A stretch of DNA of 64,000 nt, from assembly GCA_000632805.1 (NCBI GenBank), contig CP007444.1:992001-1056000 (forward strand). The letters are read 5' to 3'. The notes beneath the pieces were generated by a model. That model saw only the letters and a list, made by a program, of their open reading frames with translations, had not been told where the DNA came from and searched no databases. Made by a program: the position numbers and the translations under genes. The stretch's first letter is position 1. The number at the start of each line of letters is the position of its first letter. Source of the stretch: Dyella jiangningensis (GTDB taxonomy: Bacteria > Pseudomonadota > Gammaproteobacteria > Xanthomonadales > Rhodanobacteraceae). Below are positions 1 to 10,309 of this stretch, in pieces.

Positions 1-3000
1 GGATCTTCTGCGATGCTTCGTCCAGCTTGTCGCCCAGCATGCGGCGCACCGTCACGTAGAACACCGGGATCAGCAACAAGCCCAGGAACGTGGCGAACAA
101 CATGCCGCCGATGACGCCCGTGCCGATCGAGTGACGGGAGTTGGCGCCCGCACCGGTGGAAATGGCCAGGGGGAACACGCCCAGGATGAATGCCATCGAG
201 GTCATCAGGATCGGGCGCAGTCGCTGGCGAGAGGCCGTGATCACCGCGTTGAACAACGACTGGCCTTCCTGCTGCTGTTCGACCGCGAATTCCACGATCA
301 GGATCGCGTTCTTCGCCGCCAGGCCGATCACCGTGATCAGGCCGATCTTGAAGTACATGTCGTTCGGCATGCCGCGCAGCATCGAGAACACCACGGTGCC
401 GAGCAGGCCGAGCGGAACCACCAGCAGCACCGCCACAGGGATCGACCAGCTTTCGTACAGGGCGGCCAGGCAGAGGAATACGATCAGGATCGACAGCACC
501 AGCAGCAGCGTGGCCGAGTTGCCAGCCAGGATTTCCTGGTAGGACTGACCCGTCCAGTCGGAGCCGAAGCCCTTGGGCAGGTCGTGTTCGACGATGCCCT
601 GCAGCGCCGCCATGGCCTGGCCGGTGGAGTAACCCGGCGCTTCGCTACCCACGATTTCCACTGCCGAGTAGCCGTTGTAGCGGGTGAGGGCGGGCGAGCC
701 CATGTCCCACTTGGACTGCACCACGCTGGAGATCGGGATCATGTTGTACGGGTTGGTGGTCGACACCGTCGACGCGCTGGTGGACCCGGTTGCCAGGCTG
801 CTCGGCGTGTACAGGTGCTGCAGTGCATCCGGACCCATGCGATAGGCCTGGTCCGCCTGCATGTAGACGCGCTTCACGCGGCCGCCATAGACGAAGTCGT
901 TGACGTACACCGGCGCCAGCGCAAGCTGGATGGCCGTATAGACGTCGCTGACCGACAAGCCCATCGCCTGCGCCTGGGTGCGATCCACCTTCAGATCCCA
1001 CTGCGGGGCATCCGGCAGCGAGTTGGGACGCACGCCGAACAGGGCCTTGTTGTCCTTGGCCTTGGCCAGCGCCATACCCATCGCCTGCATCAACTCGCCA
1101 TGCGTCTGGCCGGCGCGTGCCTGCAGGTACATGTCGATGCCGCCGAACTGGCTGAGGCCGCGGATGGTCGGCAGGTTCACCACGAAGATCTGCGCGTCGC
1201 GAATGCCGTGGAACACGCCATTCAGCTGCATGATCAGTTCATCCGCGGTGACCGAGCGTTCCTTCCAGTCCTTGAGCTTGATGAAGGCCATGCCCGTGCT
1301 TTCGCTGGTACCGATGAAGCTGAAGCCCGAGATCTGGTACATGCCGATGATGCTGTCGTTCTGCGGGCTCTGCTTCAGGCGCTCGCGCATCTCCGTCATC
1401 ACCTCCTGCGTGCGGTGCAGGGTGGCACCCGGCGGCAGGTTGACGATGGCGAGGGCGAAACCCTGGTCTTCGCTCGGCACGAAACTGGTCGGCAGCTTGG
1501 TGTACAGGAAACCCGTGAACGCGACGATCACCGCGAACACCAGCATCCAGCGGGGGGCATGGCGCGTCGCGCTGCCGATGTGGCCGCTGTAGGTGTGCGT
1601 CACCCAGTCGAACACGCGATTGAAGCCGCGATAGACGACGTTCTTCTTGTGATCGTGCGTCGGCCTGAGGATGGTCGCGCAGAGGGCCGGGGTGAACGAC
1701 AGCGCAAGGAACGCCGAGAAGCCCATCGACACGGCGATGGTCAGCGCGAACTGCTTGTAGATGATGCCGGATGCACCGGGCTGCAACGCGGACGGCACAA
1801 ACACCGCCGCCAGCACCACGGTGATGGCCACGACGGCGCCGGTGATCTGGCCCATCGCCTTGCGCGTCGCTTCCTTCGGCGACAGCCCTTCCTCGGACAT
1901 GATGCGTTCGACGTTCTCGATCACCACGATCGCGTCGTCCACCACGATGCCGATGGCAAGCACCATGCCGAACAGGGTCAGCTGGTTGATGGTGAAGCCC
2001 AGAGCGACCAGGCCGATGAAGGTGCCGAGCAGCGCGACCGGGATCACCAGGGTGGGGATCACCGTGGCGCGGAAGTTCTGCAGGAAGATCAGCATCACCA
2101 GGAAGACCAGGATGATGGCCTCCACCAGCGTGTGCACCACTTCCTCGATCGAGATCTTCACGAACGGGGTGGTGTCGTACGGCGCAAACCAGGTCACGCC
2201 TTCCGGGAAGTCCTTGGAAAGTTCGGCCATCTTGGCCTTGACCGCATCTGCCACGTCCAGCGCGTTCGCGCCCGGCAGCAGCTGCACGCCGAGACCGCCG
2301 ACCTGCTGGCCATTCCAGGTGGAGGCACGACCATAGGTCTGCGGGCCAAAGCTGATCCTCGCCACATCGCTGAGCTTGACGACGGTGCCATTGCTGTTGG
2401 CGCGCAGGATGATGTTGCCGAACTCTTCCGGCGTGGAGAAACGCCCCTCGGCGGACACCGTGGCCGTGAAGCTCTGGTCCTTCGGGGAGGGGTCGGCGCC
2501 CAGCGAGCCGGCAGCGAACTGCACGTTCTGCGTGGCAACAGCGTTGCGCACTTCCGTGGCGGAGAGGCCGTAACCCTGCAGCTTGTCCGGGTTCAGCCAG
2601 ATGCGCACGCCGTATTCGGAACCGACCAGGAAGGTGTTGCCCACGCCGGGAATGCGGCCGACCTGGTCCGCCACCTGCGAGGCGATGATGTCGGCGAGAC
2701 GATTGGCGTCAATGTCGGGATTGGTCGACACCAGCGAGACGAACATCAGGAAGTCGGGGTTGTTCTTGGAGACCACCACGCCTTGCTGAGTCACGGCCGT
2801 GGGCAGTCGCGGCTGTGCCAGCTGCACCTTGTTCTGCACCTGCACCTGGGCGATGTCCGCATTGGTGCCGGTCTCGAAGGTCAGCGTGATGGACGCCGAG
2901 CCGTTGGCGCCGGATGACGAGCTGAAATACAGCAGGTGGTCGATGCCGGTGAGCTGCTGCTCGATCACCTGGGTGACGTTCTTTTCCACCGTGTCGGCGT

Positions 3001-3157
3001 TGGCGCCGGGATAGGTCGCGGACACCACCACCTGGGGCGGCGCGATGTTGGGATACGACTCGATACCCATGTTCAGCACGGAGATCGCGCCAACGAGGGT
3101 GATCAGAATGGCGACCACCCACGCGAAGATGGGGCGGTCAATAAAGAAACTCGGCAT
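1..3157 (-). CDS. RND multidrug efflux permease (AcrB/MexB family), 3' end cut by window
   Basis: Inner-membrane proton/drug antiporter of a tripartite efflux pump. Reading from the ATG at 3157 gives MPSFFIDRPIFAWVVAI, the usual HAE-1 start, and about 1052 residues without a stop; family members are about 1040-1070, so only a short C-terminal tail is missing. The proton-relay motif GIVVDDAIVVIEN lies in the first transmembrane bundle, and GLAAKNAILIVEF, with the conserved Lys, in the second. The gene lies 14 bp downstream of the adaptor gene and is surely co-transcribed with it. No outer-membrane channel gene is visible inside the window; one could follow beyond the left edge. Substrate cannot be told from sequence. 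Confidence 0.96.
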   Translation of the reverse strand, partial: MPSFFIDRPIFAWVVAILITLVGAISVLNMGIESYPNIAPPQVVVSATYPGANADTVEKNVTQVIEQQLTGIDHLLYFSSSSGANGSASITLTFETGTNADIAQVQVQNKVQLAQPRLPTAVTQQGVVVSKNNPDFLMFVSLVSTNPDIDANRLADIIASQVADQVGRIPGVGNTFLVGSEYGVRIWLNPDKLQGYGLSATEVRNAVATQNVQFAAGSLGADPSPKDQSFTATVSAEGRFSTPEEFGNIILRANSNGTVVKLSDVARISFGPQTYGRASTWNGQQVGGLGVQLLPGANALDVADAVKAKMAELSKDFPEGVTWFAPYDTTPFVKISIEEVVHTLVEAIILVFLVMLIFLQNFRATVIPTLVIPVALLGTFIGLVALGFTINQLTLFGMVLAIGIVVDDAIVVIENVERIMSEEGLSPKEATRKAMGQITGAVVAITVVLAAVFVPSALQPGASGIIYKQFALTIAVSMGFSAFLALSFTPALCATILRPTHDHKKNVVYRGFNRVFDWVTHTYSGHIGSATRHAPRWMLVFAVIVAFTGFLYTKLPTSFVPSEDQGFALAIVNLPPGATLHRTQEVMTEMRERLKQSPQNDSIIGMYQISGFSFIGTSESTGMAFIKLKDWKERSVTADELIMQLNGVFHGIRDAQIFVVNLPTIRGLSQFGGIDMYLQARAGQTHGELMQAMGMALAKAKDNKALFGVRPNSLPDAPQWDLKVDRTQAQAMGLSVSDVYTAIQLALAPVYVNDFVYGGRVKRVYMQADQAYRMGPDALQHLYTPSSLATGSTSASTVSTTNPYNMIPISSVVQSKWDMGSPALTRYNGYSAVEIVGSEAPGYSTGQAMAALQGIVEHDLPKGFGSDWTGQSYQEILAGNSATLLLVLSILIVFLCLAALYESWSIPVAVLLVVPLGLLGTVVFSMLRGMPNDMYFKIGLITVIGLAAKNAILIVEFAVEQQQEGQSLFNAVITASRQRLRPILMTSMAFILGVFPLAISTGAGANSRHSIGTGVIGGMLFATFLGLLLIPVFYVTVRRMLGDKLDEASQKI

Positions 3158-3171
3158 GTCGGTCGACTCCC

Positions 3172-4380
3172 TTACTGCTTGCCGGCAGCAGACTTGGTGT
3201 TACCTGCCGCTCCCTGCGGAGCCTTCTGGTCCGGTTGCCACGGCGTGGCCTTGGCCGGCGCACCCGGCTGCACGGTCTGCAGGCCCGAGACGATGACCTG
3301 GTCGCCCGTCGCGAGGCCGTTAGTGACGATCCAGCTGCCCGCATGCATGTTCTCGGCGGTGACGTCCTTGCGCACGACCTTGCCGTCCTGACCCACGACC
3401 AGCGCGTAGGCGCCGCCGACGTCACGCAGGATGGCCGCCTGCGGGACGAGGAACACACTCTGCTGCTCGCCCAGGTTGGCCGAGATGGTCACGTAGGTGC
3501 CCGGCAACAAGCGATGGTTCGGGTTGGGCAGCTGCGCGCGCAGGTTCACCGCGCCGGTGGTCGGGTCGACCGTGGCGCCGGAGAAGTCCAGCGTACCCAC
3601 CTGGTCATACTTGCTGCCGTCGGACAGGGTCACCTGTACCGTGGTCTTGTTCTGGTCGGACAGCACCACCTTGCCGGCCGTCTGCGCGGCGCGCAGGCGA
3701 TCGAGGTCGGTCGAGCTCACGGTGAAGTTCACATAGAGCGGGTCGAGCTGGTCCACCGTGGTCAGCAGCGTGGCGTTGCTGCCGCTGTCGGTGGTGCCGT
3801 TGCCGACGATGGCGCCTTCGGTGACCTGCTGCTGGCCGGCGCGGCCGTCGATCGGCGAGGTCACGCGGGTGAAGCCCAGGTTGATGCGCGCGGTTTCCAC
3901 TGCGGCCTTGGCCTGCTGCACGGCGGCGCTGCTGCTGCGCTCATTGGCTTCGGCAAGGTCCAGATCCGACTGCGAGACGAAGCCCTGCGGACGCAGCTTG
4001 CGGAAACGCTCGGCGGCCTTGTGATAGTTCTCGTAGGTGGCCTGGGCCGAGGCCAGGTTGCCCTGGGCGGAGGCCAGGCTGGCCTGGTAGACCGACGGAT
4101 CGATCTCGAACAGCACCTGGCCTTGCTTCACATCGGTGCCTTCCTGGTAGACGCGCTTGAGCAGCACGCCCGACACGCGGGCACGCACGTCGGCGCTGCG
4201 GAACGCGGAGACCCGGCCCACCAGGTCCTTGGTCAGTGGGGTGCTCTGCGGCTGGGCCCGAATGACGCCGACCTCCGGCGTGGGCATTTGCTGCTGGCCT
4301 TGTTCCTTGCCTTTGCCACAGGCGGCCAGAGAGAGCAGGCCAAGGCACAGCAGGAGTGTGCGCAGTGACGTGGACTTCAT
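3172..4380 (-). CDS. RND efflux periplasmic adaptor (AcrA/MexA family) lipoprotein
   Basis: Membrane fusion protein of 402 residues that joins the permease to an outer-membrane channel. The start at 4380 is chosen because it gives a clean lipoprotein signal (MKSTSLRTLLLCLGLLSLAAC, lipobox LAAC) and has GGAG upstream; an upstream in-frame start would put 31 unlikely residues before it. The body shows the family order: a barrel-sandwich strand (VSAFRSADVRARVSGVL), an alpha-hairpin rich in Ala, Gln and Leu, the returning lipoyl half (GFTRVTSPIDGRAG) and a C-terminal beta-barrel (LRAQLPNPNHRLLPGTYV). It is first in a two-gene operon with the permease, 14 bp apart. Confidence 0.96.
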   Translation of the reverse strand: MKSTSLRTLLLCLGLLSLAACGKGKEQGQQQMPTPEVGVIRAQPQSTPLTKDLVGRVSAFRSADVRARVSGVLLKRVYQEGTDVKQGQVLFEIDPSVYQASLASAQGNLASAQATYENYHKAAERFRKLRPQGFVSQSDLDLAEANERSSSAAVQQAKAAVETARINLGFTRVTSPIDGRAGQQQVTEGAIVGNGTTDSGSNATLLTTVDQLDPLYVNFTVSSTDLDRLRAAQTAGKVVLSDQNKTTVQVTLSDGSKYDQVGTLDFSGATVDPTTGAVNLRAQLPNPNHRLLPGTYVTISANLGEQQSVFLVPQAAILRDVGGAYALVVGQDGKVVRKDVTAENMHAGSWIVTNGLATGDQVIVSGLQTVQPGAPAKATPWQPDQKAPQGAAGNTKSAAGKQ

Positions 4381-5242
4381 GTGGGCTCCATTCTTCTTTA
4401 TGTGGTCTGGGGATGCAGCGTGTCGACGCCTCTCCGGGCGACGACCGTGGGTCGAGCTAGTTTTTGAGCACACGGCAAACCCGTGCGGCTTCGAGGTCCC
4501 CCCTTGGGGCCCGAAACATCACGGGGGCGCGGCTGCCATGACTCAGAGCAAATGCAGACGGGCGTGGACTATACCGTACAGTTTACAATTTGTAGAGCCG
4601 TTGACCTGCCTCCAGCCTGCTTTCGTGGTCCCTGGGCCATGTCGGGTGAGGGAAGGTGGCAGCAGTGGCGGTCCCCTTAGTCCGTTCAGGGCAACAATTT
4701 TGGCTTAATTCCGTGAAAGAAGAGTGTCGGAATACCTACGCCGCGTTCCGACATCGCTGTCTTGCATGGTGACAGCAACCTTATCGCGTGACCTGTGCCG
4801 TTGGTCCGGGCCCGTGCGATGGCCTCGGTCCTGTGTTCACCAGCGGCAGGCAACAGCCGGATGGGCGGGCCGCGCGCTTTTTCCTTTATCCCTTATCCCG
4901 ACCATTGCGCATGTTTGCCTGCTGCGACGCAACGCATGGGCGGCTTTTCATTCGCTACATACGCACTGGTATTGCTGTGACATCACTGTCACGGACAAGC
5001 CCCAGGCTAACGGCAACACGTGATGGCCACGGGCTTTTTTCTCTTGCGCGAACCCTTTTGCAAGGCTGCAGCCGAAGTGCGCCGCGGCTCGAGGAAGGGT
5101 GATGCTCCGTCGTGCTGCAACGGCGTCATGACTACACCGCAGCTGAAGTGGTCTGGTCGCAAAGCTGGATTAGGCCTGACGTGAAGCGTATTCTTTTCAA
5201 GCTTTTTTAGCCTCATTCCGTCTCCCCAAAACAGTAGATGCC
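4381..5242. other. 862-bp intergenic region between divergent efflux and GDH genes
   Basis: No convincing gene is seen; reading frames here are short, lack ribosome sites and have atypical composition. It holds the leftward efflux promoter (listed separately). It also holds a weak stem AAGCCC...GGGCTT (4997-5036) followed by six T residues, which could end a short rightward transcript. The last 200 bp must carry the promoter of the dehydrogenase gene, but no clear -35/-10 pair stands out. No TetR- or MarR-type regulator gene lies next to the pump. Confidence 0.5.
4568..4596 (-). promoter_or_regulatory. Promoter of the RND efflux operon with overlapping palindrome
   Basis: On the minus strand: TCTACA (-35, four of six matches), a 17-bp spacer, then TATAGT (-10, five of six), about 190 bp before the adaptor start. 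The 11-bp near-palindrome TACAATTTGTA (4584-4594, plus-strand reading) overlaps the -35 box and the start of the spacer, a typical place for a TetR-family operator. The box matches are seen; repressor control is inferred. Confidence 0.55.
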
Positions 5243-8200
5243 ATGAACGCGATTCGTGCGGCTAGCAACAGCTCATTCCCCACTGTTGTTTTCGAAGAAC
5301 TGAAGCAAAGCGGATTTCCCACCCAGCGCCTTGATGAGGCGCAATTTTTTATCAGCGCTTTCTTCGCGCGCATCGCGGACAGCGACCTTGAACTGCACAC
5401 CGCGGCCGAATGGGCGGCGCTGATCGCCGACCTGATCGGCTTCATGCAGCAGCGCCAGCCGGGCCGCGCCTCGGTGCGCGTGGTTAACCCGCAGAAGAGC
5501 CATGCCGGCCGCAGCTACGTCGAGGTCGTCACCGACGACATGCCGTTCCTGGTCGACACCGTCACCATGGTCGCGGCCGAGCACCTGCAGATCCATGCCG
5601 TGATCCACCCGGTGGTGGAGGTGACCCGCGACACCGCGGGCAAGCTGGTGAAGATCGGCGCCGACGGTGGCCAGCCGGAATCGGTGATGCACTTCGAAGT
5701 GGACCGCGTCGCCGATGAGGCCGCGCAGGAAAAGCTGAAGGCGCAGCTGGAGGATTCGCTGGAAGACGTGCGCATCGCCGTCAACGACTGGATGAAGATG
5801 CGCGACAAGGCACTGGAAATCGCCGGCGAACTGCCGTCGCGCCAGCTGCCGATCGACGCCGCGGCCGTGCATGAAGCGTCCGAGTTCCTGCGCTGGCTGG
5901 CCGACGACAACTTCACCTTCCTCGGTTATCGCGAATACGAAGTGACCGAGGCCGATGGCGAGGACGTGCTGCGCGCCAACGAAGGCTCGGGCATGGGGAT
6001 CCTGCACAAGGCCGAACGTTCGCTGGCGCCGCGCTCGTTGCGTTCGCTGGTGGCCAGCGACCTGCCGCAGTCGGGTTCGACCGACGCCATCATCCTGACC
6101 AAGACCAACGCGCGCTCGCATGCGCACCGTTCGGGCTACATGGATTACGTGGGCGTGCTGAAGTTCGACGCCAACGGCAAGCCGACGGCGGAACAGCGCT
6201 TCCTTGGCCTGTTCACCTCCAGTGCTTACATGTCGCGTCCGCAGAACGTGCCGTTGGTGCGCCAGAAGTTCGAGTACGTGATGGACCGCTCGGGCCTCAA
6301 GCGCGACTCGCACTCGGGCAAGGCGCTGCGCCACATCCTGGAATTCCTGCCGCGCGACGAGCTGTTCCAGGCGAGCGAAGACGAGCTGTACAGCATCGCC
6401 ATGGGCATCCTCGAGCTGCGCCAACGCGCACGCACGCGCCTGTTCGTGCGTCGCGACCGTTACGGCCGCTTCATCACCTGCACGGTGTTCGTGCCGCGCG
6501 ACCGCTTCAACACGACGGTGCGCGAGCGCATCGAGGCGCTGCTCCGCGACGCCATGCGCGGCGAGCATCTCGATTCGTCCGTGCTGATGGGCGAAGCCGC
6601 GCTGGTGCGCCTGCATGTTGTGGTGCGCCCGAAGATCGGCGACCAGGTGCATTTCGATACGGCCGAGCTCGAGAAGGGCGTGGCGGCGATCGTGCGCAAC
6701 TGGCAGGACGACCTGCGCGATGCGTTGGTGACGAAGCTGGGCGACCACGACGGCGTGGTGCTGGCCAATCGTTATGGCAAGGCGCTGCCGGCGGGCTATG
6801 TGGAAGACGTGGCCCCCACCGCTGCTGCCGAGGACGTGCACCAGCTGTCCCTGCTGAAGGGCGACGATGCGGTGCGCATGTCGTTCTATCACCCGGCGGC
6901 ACGTCCGGAGGAGCTGCGCTTCAAGGTCTATCGCAGCGGCGGCGACATCGCGCTGTCCGAAGTGCTGCCGCAGCTGGAGAACCTCGGCCTGCGCGTGCTC
7001 ACCGAGCATCTCTACGACGTGAACCTGGGCGACACCACGCTGTACATCCAGGACTTCGAAGTGCAGACCGCCGGCAGCCTCGCTTTCAGCGTGGAGCAGG
7101 TCGGCACGCTGTTCGAGGACGCGTTCGAGCAGATCTGGCGCGGCAACGCCGAAAACGACGGCTTCAACCGCCTGGTGCTCGGCGCCAAGCTGAGCTGGCG
7201 CCAGATCGCCATGCTGCGCGGCTACTGCAAGTACCTGCTGCAGACCGGCGTGGCCTTCTCGCAGAGCTACATGGAGGACGCTTTCAACCGCTATCCGGCC
7301 ATCGCCGGCCTGCTGGTGGAACTGTTCCTCGCCAAGTTCGATCCGCGTCGCGAGAAGCTGGGCGTCGATGAACTCAAGCGCGCTGGCGAACTGCTGCGCG
7401 GCGAAATGCAGGCGCTGATTCCCGAGACGGTGCGCACGGCGCATCCGGCGCTCATCGACGACCTGATCGCCGCGCTGTCCAAGCCGCGCGACGAGCAGAT
7501 CGCCGCCATCGAAGAAACCATCGGCACGCTGCTGGAAACCGTGTCCAGCCTGGACGATGACCGCATCCTGCGCAGCTTCATGGCGCTGATCCGCGCCACG
7601 CTGCGCACCAGCTTCTTCCAGAAGTGGGACGAGGCGTATCGCCCCTACATCAGCTACAAGTTCGACTCGCACCGCGTGCCGGACCTGCCCAAGCCGGTGC
7701 CGTACCGCGAAATCTTCGTCAGCGCGCCGCGCGTGGAGGGCATCCACCTGCGCTTCGGCTCGGTGGCACGTGGCGGCCTGCGCTGGTCCGATCGCCGCGA
7801 AGACTTCCGCACCGAAGTGCTGGGCCTGGTGAAGGCACAGATGGTGAAGAACACCGTGATCGTGCCGGTAGGCTCCAAGGGTGGCTTCTTCGTCAAGCGT
7901 CCGCCGGTGAACGGCGATCGTGACGCCCAGCTGGCCGAGGGCATCGCGTGCTACCGCATGTTCATCAGTGGCCTGCTCGACGTCACCGACAACCTCATCG
8001 AAGGCAAGGTCGTGCCGCCGCATGACGTGGTGCGCCACGACAACGACGATCCGTACCTGGTGGTCGCGGCCGACAAGGGCACGGCGACGTTCTCCGACAT
8101 CGCCAACGCCATCTCGGTCGAGCACGGCTTCTGGCTGGGCGATGCGTTCGCGTCGGGCGGCTCGAACGGTTACGACCACAAGGGCATGGGCATCACCGCC

Positions 8201-10177
8201 AAGGGCGCATGGGAGTCGGTGAAGCGCCACTTCCGCGCACTTGGCCGCGACAGCCAGACGGAAGACTTCACCTGCGTGGGCATCGGCGACATGTCGGGCG
8301 ACGTGTTCGGCAACGGCATGCTTCTGTCGCGCCACATCCGCCTCGTGGCCGCGTTCGATCATCGTCATATCTTCCTCGACCCGAACCCGGATGCGGAGCG
8401 TTCGTTCGTGGAGCGCGAGCGCATGTTCAAGGTGCCGCGCTCGAGCTGGGACGACTACGACAAGTCGCTCATTTCCGCGGGCGGCGGCATCTATCCGCGT
8501 TCGCTCAAATCCATTCCGGTCTCGCCGGAGGTGCGTGCCGTGCTCGGTCTCAAGGCGGACGTCACGCAGCTGCCGCCGGCCGAACTCCTCAGCGCCATCC
8601 TCAAGGCGCCGGTGGACCTGCTGTGGAACGGCGGCATTGGCACCTACGTGAAGGCGGCCAGCGAGACGCACGCCGACGTGGGCGACCGCGCCAACAACGC
8701 GCTGCGCGTCAATGGCGGCGAGCTGCGCTGCAAGGTGGTGGGCGAGGGCGGCAACCTGGGCTTCACCCAAAAGGGCCGCATCGAAGCGGCGCAGCATGGC
8801 GTGCTGCTCAACACCGACTTCATCGACAACTCGGCCGGCGTGGACACCTCCGACCATGAGGTGAACATCAAGATCCTGTTGGGCGACGCCGTGCAGCGTG
8901 GCGAGCTGACGCTCGACCAGCGCAACACGCTGCTTGCCAGCATGACCGACGAAGTCGGCCAGCTGGTGCTGTGGGACAACTACCGCCAGAACCAGGCCAT
9001 CACGCTGATGGAGCGCCAGTCGGTGCATCGCATCGGTTCGATGGCGCACTTCATCCGCATGCTGGAACAGGAAGGCCTGCTCGATCGCCAGGTGGAAAAC
9101 CTGCCGAGCGAGTCCGAACTGACCGAGCGCAAGACGCGCGGCATCGGCATGACGCGTCCGGAACTGTCGGTGCTGCTGTCCTACGACAAGATCAAGCTGT
9201 ACCAGCAGCTGCTCGATTCGGACGTGCCGGAAGACCCGTACCTTTCCAAGGAGCTGGTGCGTTACTTCCCCGAGCCGTTGCATGCGCCGTACGCGGACCA
9301 CATGCAGCGTCATCGCCTGAAGCGCGAAATCATCGCCACCGCGGTGACCAACTCGACGATCAACCGCATGGGTGCCACCTTCATGATGCGCATGCAGGAA
9401 GACACTGGGCAGGGTCCGGCCGCAATCGCCAAGGCCTATACGGCGGCGCGCGAGATCCTGGGTGCGCGCGAACTGTGGTCCGAAGTCGAGGCGCTCGACA
9501 GCAAGGTGGCCGAGAGCACGCAGATCGACTCGATCCTGCAGATCTGGTCGCTGCTGCGTCACATGACGCGTTGGCTGCTCAATCGTCCGGGCGGCACGCT
9601 GGACATCAACGCCAACGTCGACCGTTACCAGGCTGGCGTGACCGAGCTGCGCGCGGCGTTGCCGAACGTGCTCACCGAGACCGGTAAGCAGGATTTCGCC
9701 ACCAGCCAGGAGAAGTGGGAAGGCCTCGGCCTGCCGTCGGAGCTGTCGCTGCGCATGGCCCGCATCCCCGAGCTGCGCGCCATGCTCGACATCGTCGAAG
9801 TGGCACAGCAGAGCGGCCAGCCGATCGGCGAAGTCGCCGGCGTGTTCTACGAGCTGGGCGAGTCCCTCGACCTGGAGTGGCTGCGCAGCCAGATCGAGGC
9901 GTTGCCGGTGGAAGGTGCCTGGCACGCGCAGGCACGCGGTTCGCTGCTGGACGAGCTCAACCACCAGCATCGCGCGCTGGCCCTGCAGGTGCTGTCGATG
10001 ACCGGCGGTTCGAAGGATGTTTCGCCGGTGCAGGCATGGCTGCAGCGTGACGACGCCACGCTGAAGTACACCCGCAACATGCTGGCGGAGATCCTCACGC
10101 AGAACGCGGACTACCCGATCGCCTCGGTCGCGGTCCGTCGCCTGGCGCAGCTGGCACAGGTGCCGGTGAACCAGTAA
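5243..10177 (+). CDS. gdhB: NAD-specific glutamate dehydrogenase, large (about 180 kDa) type
   Basis: Oxidatively deaminates glutamate to 2-oxoglutarate with NAD+, a cytosolic catabolic enzyme. At 1644 residues it has the length of the large bacterial class (about 1600-1650). The N-terminal third carries ACT-like regulatory segments (for example DDMPFLVDTVTMVAAEHL near residue 115). The catalytic part holds SVARGGLRWSDRREDFRTE, the Lys-rich AQMVKNTVIVPVGSKGGF, and the dinucleotide-binding stretch GIGDMSGDVFGNGMLLS. It stands alone, with a long upstream gap and a hairpin just after the stop. The ribosome site before ATG 5243 is poor, but no better in-frame start exists. The opposite strand is open for 1675 codons only because of GC-rich third positions. 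Confidence 0.97.
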   Translation: MNAIRAASNSSFPTVVFEELKQSGFPTQRLDEAQFFISAFFARIADSDLELHTAAEWAALIADLIGFMQQRQPGRASVRVVNPQKSHAGRSYVEVVTDDMPFLVDTVTMVAAEHLQIHAVIHPVVEVTRDTAGKLVKIGADGGQPESVMHFEVDRVADEAAQEKLKAQLEDSLEDVRIAVNDWMKMRDKALEIAGELPSRQLPIDAAAVHEASEFLRWLADDNFTFLGYREYEVTEADGEDVLRANEGSGMGILHKAERSLAPRSLRSLVASDLPQSGSTDAIILTKTNARSHAHRSGYMDYVGVLKFDANGKPTAEQRFLGLFTSSAYMSRPQNVPLVRQKFEYVMDRSGLKRDSHSGKALRHILEFLPRDELFQASEDELYSIAMGILELRQRARTRLFVRRDRYGRFITCTVFVPRDRFNTTVRERIEALLRDAMRGEHLDSSVLMGEAALVRLHVVVRPKIGDQVHFDTAELEKGVAAIVRNWQDDLRDALVTKLGDHDGVVLANRYGKALPAGYVEDVAPTAAAEDVHQLSLLKGDDAVRMSFYHPAARPEELRFKVYRSGGDIALSEVLPQLENLGLRVLTEHLYDVNLGDTTLYIQDFEVQTAGSLAFSVEQVGTLFEDAFEQIWRGNAENDGFNRLVLGAKLSWRQIAMLRGYCKYLLQTGVAFSQSYMEDAFNRYPAIAGLLVELFLAKFDPRREKLGVDELKRAGELLRGEMQALIPETVRTAHPALIDDLIAALSKPRDEQIAAIEETIGTLLETVSSLDDDRILRSFMALIRATLRTSFFQKWDEAYRPYISYKFDSHRVPDLPKPVPYREIFVSAPRVEGIHLRFGSVARGGLRWSDRREDFRTEVLGLVKAQMVKNTVIVPVGSKGGFFVKRPPVNGDRDAQLAEGIACYRMFISGLLDVTDNLIEGKVVPPHDVVRHDNDDPYLVVAADKGTATFSDIANAISVEHGFWLGDAFASGGSNGYDHKGMGITAKGAWESVKRHFRALGRDSQTEDFTCVGIGDMSGDVFGNGMLLSRHIRLVAAFDHRHIFLDPNPDAERSFVERERMFKVPRSSWDDYDKSLISAGGGIYPRSLKSIPVSPEVRAVLGLKADVTQLPPAELLSAILKAPVDLLWNGGIGTYVKAASETHADVGDRANNALRVNGGELRCKVVGEGGNLGFTQKGRIEAAQHGVLLNTDFIDNSAGVDTSDHEVNIKILLGDAVQRGELTLDQRNTLLASMTDEVGQLVLWDNYRQNQAITLMERQSVHRIGSMAHFIRMLEQEGLLDRQVENLPSESELTERKTRGIGMTRPELSVLLSYDKIKLYQQLLDSDVPEDPYLSKELVRYFPEPLHAPYADHMQRHRLKREIIATAVTNSTINRMGATFMMRMQEDTGQGPAAIAKAYTAAREILGARELWSEVEALDSKVAESTQIDSILQIWSLLRHMTRWLLNRPGGTLDINANVDRYQAGVTELRAALPNVLTETGKQDFATSQEKWEGLGLPSELSLRMARIPELRAMLDIVEVAQQSGQPIGEVAGVFYELGESLDLEWLRSQIEALPVEGAWHAQARGSLLDELNHQHRALALQVLSMTGGSKDVSPVQAWLQRDDATLKYTRNMLAEILTQNADYPIASVAVRRLAQLAQVPVNQ

Positions 10178-10186
10178 GCCGCCGCC

Positions 10187-10214
10187 CGTCATCCCGGTCT
10201 GGACCGGGATGACG
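10187..10214. repeat. REP-like perfect hairpin after the GDH gene
   Basis: A 13-bp perfect stem (CGTCATCCCGGTC paired with GACCGGGATGACG) with a 2-base loop, 9 bp after the stop codon. There is no T-run, so it looks like a REP-type palindrome rather than a classic terminator. A related stem with CCATCCCG/CGGGATGG lies after the glutaryl-CoA dehydrogenase gene (15510-15537). Confidence 0.7.
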
Positions 10215-10309
10215 AGTGGATGTGCCGCGGTACTCCAAAGGGCGCAGGCCGGCAACGGTCTTGCGCCCTTCGTCCATCTACGTTCAACTGGCGGCCTCAT
10301 CCCCGAACG

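Noticed and set aside
131..2917. Open frame of 928 codons on the plus strand opposite the RND permease
   Set aside because: Same codon-bias effect; the minus-strand translation is an unmistakable RND permease over the whole length.
4997..5040. Terminator of an independent small RNA in the efflux-GDH gap
   Set aside because: The stem is only six base pairs with a 28-base loop; the T-run alone is not enough to call a transcript.
5273..10300. Open frame of 1675 codons on the minus strand opposite the NAD-glutamate dehydrogenase gene
   Set aside because: Its translation is rich in His, Arg, Gln and Val with no recognisable domain. It is the mirror of GC-rich third codon positions in a real, well-conserved gene.
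10220..10309. Longer NAD kinase start
   Set aside because: The extra residues cross the REP-like region and have no similarity to NAD kinase; the fold begins at MRFAFVAS.
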